In this document: piece after piece, positions 56,264-64,000 of the stretch | How positions within the stretch are numbered: position 1 is the stretch's first letter | Layout: every line of letters starts with the position of its first letter | Assembly (NCBI GenBank): GCA_036250195.1 | Contig: JAVHZZ010000011.1 | Location: 875,001 to 939,000 of the forward strand | Direction: 5' to 3' | Length of the DNA stretch: 64,000 nucleotides | DNA from: Mixophyes australis | Taxonomy: Eukaryota; Chordata; Amphibia; Anura; Limnodynastidae | Translations under genes and position numbers: made by a program | The notes under the pieces: generated by a model | Told to the model about the DNA's origin: nothing | Database searches by the model: none | What the model saw: only the letters and a program-made list of their open reading frames with translations

Positions 56264-59200
56264 GTACTGTGTATACTATACGATGTATAATGTACTGTGT
56301 ATACTGTACTGTGTATACTATACGATGTATAATGTACTGTGTATACTGTACTGTGTATACTATACAATGTATAATGTACTGTGTATACTGTACTGTGTAT
56401 ACTATACAATGTATAATGTACTGTGTATACTGTACTGTGTATACTATACGATGTATAATGTACTGTGTATACTGTACTGTGTATACTATACGATGTATAA
56501 TGTACTGTGTATACTGTACTGTGTATACTATACGATGTATAATGTACTGTGTATACTATACGATGTATAATGTACTGTGTATACTGTACTGTGTATACTA
56601 TACGATGTATAATGTACTGTGTATACTGTACTGTGTATACTATACGATGTATAATGTACTGTGTATACTGTACTGTGTATACTATACGATGTATAATGTA
56701 CTGTGTATACTGTACTGTGTATACTATACAATGTATAATGTACTGTGTATACTGTACTGTGTATACTATACAATGTATAATGTACTGTGTATACTGTACT
56801 GTGTATACTATACGATGTATAATGTACTGTGTATACTGTACTGTGTATACTATACGATGTATAATGTACTGTGTATACTGTACTGTGTATACTATACGAT
56901 GTATAATGTACTGTGTATACTATACGATGTATAATGTACTGTGTATACTGTACTGTGTATACTATACGATGTATAATGTACTGTGTATACTATACAATGT
57001 ATAATGTACTGTGTATACTATACGATGTATAATGTACTGTGTATACTGTACTGTGTATACTATACGATGTATAATGTACTGTGTATACTATACAATGTAT
57101 AATGTACTGTGTATACTATACGATGTATAATGTACTGTGTATACTGTACTGTGTATACTATACGATGTATAATGTACTGTGTATACTGTACTGTGTATAC
57201 TATACGATGTATAATGTACTGTGTATACTGTACTGTGTATACTATACGATGTATAATGTACTGTGTATACTGTACTGTGTATACTGTACGATGTATAATG
57301 TACTGTGTATACTGTACTGTGTATACTGTACTGTGTATACTATACGATGTATAATGTACTGTGTATACTGTGCTGTGTATACTATACGATGTATAATGTA
57401 CTGTGTATACTGTACTGTGTATACTATACGATGTATAATGTACTGTGTATACTGTACTGTGTATACTGTACCGCGTATACTATACGATGTATAATGTACT
57501 GTGTATACTGTACTGTGTATACTGTACCGCGTATACTATACGATGTATAATGTACTGTGTATACTGTACTGTGTATACTATACGATGTATAATGTACTGT
57601 GTATACTGTACTGTGTATACTATACGATGTATAATGTACTGTGTATACTATACAATGTATAATGTACTGTGTATACTGTACTGTGTATACTATACGATGT
57701 ATACTGTACTGTGTATACTATACGATGTATAATGTACTGTGTATACTATACAATGTATAATGTACTGTGTATAATGTACTGTGTATACTATACGATGTAT
57801 AATGTACTGTGTATACTATACAATGTATAATGTACTGTGTATACTATACAATGTATAATGTACTGTGTATACTGTACTGTGTATACTATACGATGTATAA
57901 TGTACTGTGTATACTGTACTGTGTATACTATACGATGTATAATGTACTGTGTATACTGTACTGTGTATACTATACGATGTATAATGTACTGTGTATACTG
58001 TACTGTGTATACTATACGATGTATAATGTACTGTGTATACTATACAATGTATAATGTACTGTGTATACTATACGATGTATAATGTACCGTGTATACTATG
58101 CGATGTATAATGTACCGTGTATACTGTACGATGTATAATGTACCGTGTATACTATGCGATGTATAATGTACCGTGTATACTGTACGATGTATAATGTGCC
58201 GTGTATACTATACGATGTATACTGTACTGTGTATACTATACGATGTATAATGTACCGTGTATACTATATGATGTATAATGTACCGTGTATACTGTACTGT
58301 GTATACTATACGATGTATACTGTACTGTGTATACTATACGATGTATAATGTACCGTGTATACTGTACCGCGTATACTATACGATATATAATGTACAGTGT
58401 ATACTGTACCGTGTATACTGTACTGTGTATACTATATGATGTATTATGTACCGTTTATACTGTACCGTGTATACTGTACTGTGTATACTATATGATGTAT
58501 TATGTACCGTGTATACTGTACTGTGTATACTATACGATGTATAATGTACCGTGTATACTATGCGATGTATAATGTACCGTGTATACTGTACGATGTATAA
58601 TGTACCATGTATACTGTACTGTGTATACTGTAAGATGTATAATGTACAGTGTATACTATATGATGTATAATGTACCGTGTATACTATATGATGTATAATG
58701 TACCGTGTATACTATACGATGTATAATGTACCGTGTATACTATGCGATGTATAATGTACCGTGTATACTGTACGATGTATAATGTACCGTGTATACTGTA
58801 CTGTGTATACTGTACTGTGTATACTATGCAATGTATAATGTACAGTGTATACAGTACATACTAAACGATGTATAATGTATCGTGTATACTGTACGATGTA
58901 TAATGTACCGTGTATACTGTACTGTGTATACTGTACGATGTATAATGTACCGTGTATACTGTACTGTGTATACTGTAAGATGTATACTGTACTGTGTATA
59001 CTATATGATGTATAATGTACTGTGTATACTGTACTGTGTATACTATGCGATGTATAATTTACAGTGTATACTGTACCGCGTATACTATACGATGTATAAT
59101 GTACCGTGTATACTGTACCGCGTATACTATACGATGTATAATGTACAGTGTATACTGTACATACTAAACGATGTATAATGTACCGTGTATACTATACGAT

Positions 59201-62200
59201 ATATAATGTACTGTGTATACTGTACTGTGTATACTATATGATGTATACTGTACTGTGTATACTATGCGATGTATAATGTACAGTGTATACTGTACATACT
59301 AAATGATGTATAATGTACTGTGTATACTATGCGATGTATAATGTACCGTGTAAACTGTACGATGTATAATGTACCGTGTATACTGTACTGTGTATACTAT
59401 ATGATGTATAATGTAGTGTGTATACTGTACTGTGTATACTATATGATGTATAATGTACTGTGTATACTGTACTGCGTATACTATAATGTGTAATGTACTG
59501 TGTATACTGTACTGTGTATACTATATGATGTATAATGTACTGTGTATACTGTACTGCGTATACTATGATGTATAATGTACTGTGTATACTGTACGATGTA
59601 TAATGTACCGTGTATACTATATGATGTATACTGTACGATGTATAATGTACTGTGTATACTGTACTGCGTATACTATGATGTATAATGTACCGTGTATACT
59701 GTACTGTGTATACTGTAAGATGTATAATGTACTGTGTATACTATACGATGTATAATGTACCGTGTATACTGTACCGCGTATACTATACGATATATAATGT
59801 ACAGTGTATACTGTACCGTGTATACTGTACTGTGTATACTATATGATGTATTATGTACCGTGTATACTGTACCGTGTATACTGTACTGTGTATACTATAT
59901 GATGTATTATGTACCGTGTATACTGTACTGTGTATACTATACGATGTATAATGTACCGTGTATACTATGCGATGTATAATGTACCGTGTATACTGTACGA
60001 TGTATAATGTACCATGTATACTGTACTGTGTATACTGTAAGATGTATAATGTACAGTGTATACTATATGATGTATAATGTACCGTGTATACTATATGATG
60101 TATAATGTACCGTGTATACTATACGATGTATAATGTACCGTGTATACTATGCGATGTATAATGTACCGTGTATACTGTACGATGTATAATGTACCGTGTA
60201 TACTGTACTGTGTATACTGTACTGTGTATACTATGCAATGTATAATGTACAGTGTATACAGTACATACTAAACGATGTATAATGTATCGTGTATACTGTA
60301 CGATGTATAATGTACCGTGTATACTGTACTGTGTATACTGTACGATGTATAATGTACCGTGTATACTGTACTGTGTATACTGTAAGATGTATACTGTACT
60401 GTGTATACTATATGATGTATAATGTACTGTGTATACTGTACTGTGTATACTATGCGATGTATAATTTACAGTGTATACTGTACCGCGTATACTATACGAT
60501 GTATAATGTACCGTGTATACTGTACCGCGTATACTATACGATGTATAATGTACAGTGTATACTGTACATACTAAACGATGTATAATGTACCGTGTATACT
60601 ATACGATATATAATGTACTGTGTATACTGTACTGTGTATACTATATGATGTATACTGTACTGTGTATACTATGCGATGTATAATGTACAGTGTATACTTT
60701 ACATACTAAATGATGTATAATGTACTGTGTATACTATGCGATGTATAATGTACCGTGTAAACTGTACGATGTATAATGTACCGTGTATACTGTACTGTGT
60801 ATACTATATGATGTATAATGTAGTGTGTATACTGTACTGTGTATACTATATGATGTATAATGTACTGTGTATACTGTACTGCGTATACTATAATGTATAA
60901 TGTACTGTGTATACTGTACTGTGTATACTATATGATGTATAATGTACTGTGTATACTGTACTGCGTATACTATGATGTATAATGTACTGTGTATACTGTA
61001 CGATGTATAATGTACCGTGTATACTATATGATGTATACTGTACTGTGTATACTGTACGATGTATAATGTACTGTGTATACTGTACTGCGTATACTATGAT
61101 GTATAATGTACCGTGTATACTGTACTGTGTATACTGTAAGATGTATAATGTACTGCGTATACTATGATGTATAATGTACTGTGTATACTGTTCTGCGTAT
61201 ACTATATGATGTATAATGTACTGTGTATACTGTACTGTGTATACTATACGATGTATAATGTACCGTATATACTATACGATGTATAATGTACTGTGTATAC
61301 TGTACAATGTATAATGTACCGTGTATACTGTATGTTGTATAATGTACCGTGTATACTATATGATGTATACTGTACTGTGTATACTATACGATGTATAATG
61401 TACTGTGTATACTGTACTGCGTATACTATGATGTATAATGTACCGTGTATACTGTACTGTGTATACTGTAAGATGTATAATGTACTGCGTATACTATGAT
61501 GTATAATGTACTGTGTATACTGTTCTGCGTATACTATATGATGTATAATGTACTGTGTATACTGTACTGTGTATACTATACGATGTATACTGTACTGTGT
61601 ATACTATATGATGTATACTGTACTGTGTATACTGTACGATGTATAATGTACCGTGTATACTGTACTGTGTATACTGTAAGATGTATAATGTACTGTGTAT
61701 ACTGTACTGTGTATACTGTACTGTGTATACTATATGATGTATAATGTACTGTGTATACTGTACTGTGTATACTATATGATGTATAATGTACTGTGTATAC
61801 TGTACTGTGTATACTATGCGATGTATAATTTACCGTGTATACTGTACCGCGTATACTATACGATGTATAATGTACAGTGTATACTGTACATACTAAACGA
61901 TGTATAATGTACCGTGTATACTGTACGATGTATAATGTACCGTGTATACTGTACTGTGTATACTATGCGATGTATAATGTACCGTGTATACTCTACCGCG
62001 TATACTATACAATGTGTACTGTACCGTGTATACTGTACCGCATATACTATACGATGTATAATGTACTGTGTATACTGTACTGTGTATACTATACGATGTA
62101 TAATGTACCGTGTATACTATGCGATGTATAATGTACCGTGTATACTGTACTGTGTATACTATATGATGTATACTGTACCGTGTATACTATACGTTGTATA

Positions 62201-62667
62201 ATGTACCGTGTATACTATACGATGTGTAATGTACCGTGTATACTGTACCGCGTATACTATACAATGTATAATGTACCGTGTATACTGTACCGCGTATACT
62301 ATACAATGTATAATGTACCGTGTATACTGTACTGCGTATACTATACGATGTATAATGTACCGTGTATACTGTACTGTGTATACTATACGATGTATAATGT
62401 ACCTTGTATACGGTACTGTGTATACTATACGATGTATAATGTTCCGTGTATACTATACGATGTATACTGTACTGTGTATACTGTACGATGTATAATGTAC
62501 TGTGTGTACTGTACTGTGTATACTATACGATGTATAATGTACCGCGTATACTATACAATGTATAATGTACCGTGTATACTGTACTGTGTATACTATACGA
62601 TGTTTAATGTACCGTGTATACTGTACTGTGTATACTATACGATGTATAATGTACTGTGTATACTGTA
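56264..62667 (+). repeat. 14-bp minisatellite array, about 6.4 kb
   Basis: Built from two 14-bp monomer types, GTACTGTGTATACT (A) and ATACGATGTATAAT (B), mostly in A-B and A-A-B order (28- and 42-bp composites). From 56264 to about 58080 the monomers are nearly uniform. From 58080 on, the ACCGTG variant of A, and ATGCG, ATATGATG, GTAAGATG, ACCGCG and ACAGTG variants, become common, and there are AAACGATG and 12-13-bp length variants. GTATAC occurs in almost every A monomer. Because 42 is a multiple of three, several forward and reverse frames stay open; they are artefacts. Confidence 0.97.
58322..61149 (+). repeat. Tandem duplication of about 1407 bp inside the 14-bp array
   Basis: The segment 58322-59728 recurs directly next to itself as about 59729-61149. 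Landmarks such as CGATATATAATGTACAG occur at 58381 and 59788, an offset of 1407 bp, and rare variants (ACATACTAAACGATG, GTGTAAACTG, TAGTGTGTATAC) keep their order in both copies. The second copy has one extra 14-bp monomer near 61035 and only scattered substitutions. Confidence 0.9.
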
Positions 62668-63600
62668 ACAAGAGGCTCGTAACAAAGAACATTATCAGCC
62701 AATATTATGAGGCTATTGAGGAACTGAAATCTAGATGGGGCTCCTGTCCCTTGGACAGTAGAAGCAGCTATTTTATAGACTGATACAATACAAATGAATT
62801 CAATTCACCAGGAGCCGCTTACCTCCATTAGGAGCCAGTTCTGATGGTGGAGAAGGCCATATGTGATAGACACAAGGTGAGTTTCTGGCACTCTATATTT
62901 CATGCACGCAGAGCGCTGTCTACACACTATGGAAATAAGTTAGTTTATTTTGTATACCAGGATGCCCAGTGCCCCTAAAATGCCACCTCCACTCCAGTAC
63001 TGTTGGTGCAGAATACACAGTTCTCATTTACAAACTGTGACCTTTATTAAGATCCGTCTCCCTACTAAATTGTCCTCTTTCTCTAGGGACAAGCTCCTAA
63101 ATTGAGGGTGGAAAGCCCAGGCAGCGGATTACTGAGTTGAAAGGGACGGATGCTTAGGCTTCAAAGGGGAAGAATGTCACAGTTTGTGTGGTGGAGCGAT
63201 GCTGAGAATTCAGTGGAAGAGAAATCAGCTTTCCTGCTGGGATGAAATGTACAGAGACTACATTAACCCTTTCGCAATTCAATTGGATATCGAAATTACT
63301 GCTATGAAATATATCATGTCCTACTTAGAGAACATTCAGATAGGCCTGATAAATCATAGACCTCCTCCTGTACGGTGAATGGATGTCCTGCGGATAGGAT
63401 GATACTGTAATGCTGGACCAAAGCAGTCATTTGTTTGTAAAGAACTAGAATCTGCTGCCCACCAGAGGTCTCCATATTATCTATCCTGTTTTAGTAATTA
63501 GTGTTACATTAAAATAAAACATAATATGTACTATAATTAATAATAGTAAATTGATGATACACTTACCGTTGGTCTCTTCAGTCCATGCTGTATACATATG
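62668..63600. other. No gene seen; non-coding
   Basis: No recognised protein or element. Confidence 0.5.
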
Positions 63601-63785
63601 CAGAGTGACGCTCATGACTTCCCTTAAGCGACGCAAGGGAGACATAATTATTCTGCGATGCTTAAGGGAGCCAGGAGGCACTGCATGGAGTCACGTCCGG
63701 GAACAAGTGCTGCTGGAGCTGTAAATGCCTGGCAGCACCTGTTCCCGGATGGACGCTGCCGCTTGGTCCATGGGGCCCCCCCTTT
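63601..63785. repeat. Paired fold-back segments
   Basis: CCCTTAAGC (63621-63629) pairs with GCTTAAGGG (63660-63668). CCGGGAACAAGTGCTGC (63697-63713) pairs with GCAGCACCTGTTCCCGG (63732-63748) with one mismatch. Probably a decayed MITE. Confidence 0.6.
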
Positions 63786-63799
63786 AATCCAGTTCTGGC

Positions 63800-64000
63800 T
63801 CTAGAGATGCTCAGAAACGAACCTTACACCAATGAAAGCAATTGCATGCTATTCATGTCCAAACGCAAATAACACGACTGCCTACGACTTGAGAGGCGGA
63901 ACGGGGGAGGGTTTGTAGTAAGTATGTCTTTTTTAGCCGTATCATTTGCTCCAGCTACAGGGCAGGTGTAAGTGCTGAGTGATCGTGATGAATGAAATGG
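63800..64000. mobile_element. GGGCCTGATTC-family element, copy 3, cut by window end
   Basis: TGCTCAGAAACGAA, GGCGGAACGGGGGAGGG, AGCCGTATCATTTGCTCCAG and CTACAGGGCAGGTGTAAGTG match copy 2 (9431-9625) in order. The left terminal repeat is absent, and the rest lies outside the window. Confidence 0.65.

Noticed and set aside
56269..62668. Many Tyr/Cys-rich open frames in the 14-bp array
   Set aside because: Periodic translations of a 42-bp composite unit; no start context, no conservation beyond the repeat.

Overview
The window looks like intergenic or intronic DNA from a large, repeat-rich vertebrate genome, most probably a frog. No host exon, tRNA, rRNA, CRISPR array or bacterial-type operon could be supported. 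The amphibian call is inferred from the mix of L2-clade LINEs, a Tf1/sushi-like Ty3/gypsy element, a Tc1 element, hAT- and Harbinger-like MITEs, Helitron-like repeats, a palindromic CCAATCAGA...TCTGATTGG repeat of a type common in anurans, and very long minisatellites.

Layout. 1-13 kb: unique-looking DNA with a 2-kb 13-bp minisatellite (1421-3425), two copies of a TIR element whose ends start GGGCCTGATTC (5196-5897, 9365-10053), and a 61/141-bp tandem array (8190-9135). 13.1-16.3 kb: a plus-strand L2-type LINE with endonuclease and reverse transcriptase, broken by frameshifts. 20.58-26.18 kb: a nearly full-length minus-strand Ty3/gypsy chromovirus with 5-bp target duplication TAGGG, both LTRs, gag, a probable -1 frameshift signal with pseudoknot, pol, integrase and a chromodomain; it sits in an older L2 remnant. 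33.6-40.45 kb: a nested stack. A minus-strand L2 abuts a plus-strand Tc1 pseudogene, which is split by a very young minus-strand LTR element (35998-40254; target duplication GACCT; 843-bp LTRs differing at three positions). This LTR element carries one intact 777-codon ORF and no pol.

40.5-56 kb: fold-back and hAT-like elements, one with a long palindrome and a 20-bp minisatellite inside it, a 27-29-bp minisatellite (48480-49125), another minus-strand L2 (50656-52875), a duplicated Helitron-like block (52956-53970) and an L2 3' fragment (55251-55806). 56.26-62.67 kb: a 6.4-kb array of 14-bp monomers with a nested 1.4-kb segmental duplication. The window ends inside a third, truncated member of the GGGCCTGATTC family.

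The genes present are all transposon genes. The most interesting signals are: (1) the expression and priming signals of the gypsy element, namely a TATTTAA box 31 nt upstream of a 10-nt sequence complementary to the region just after the 5' LTR (self-priming), and a GGGAAAA slippery site followed by a pseudoknot-capable sequence; (2) the young pol-less LTR element whose long ORF has a SAP-like motif; and (3) the internal history of the tandem arrays. All calls were made by reading the sequence; no database search was run.
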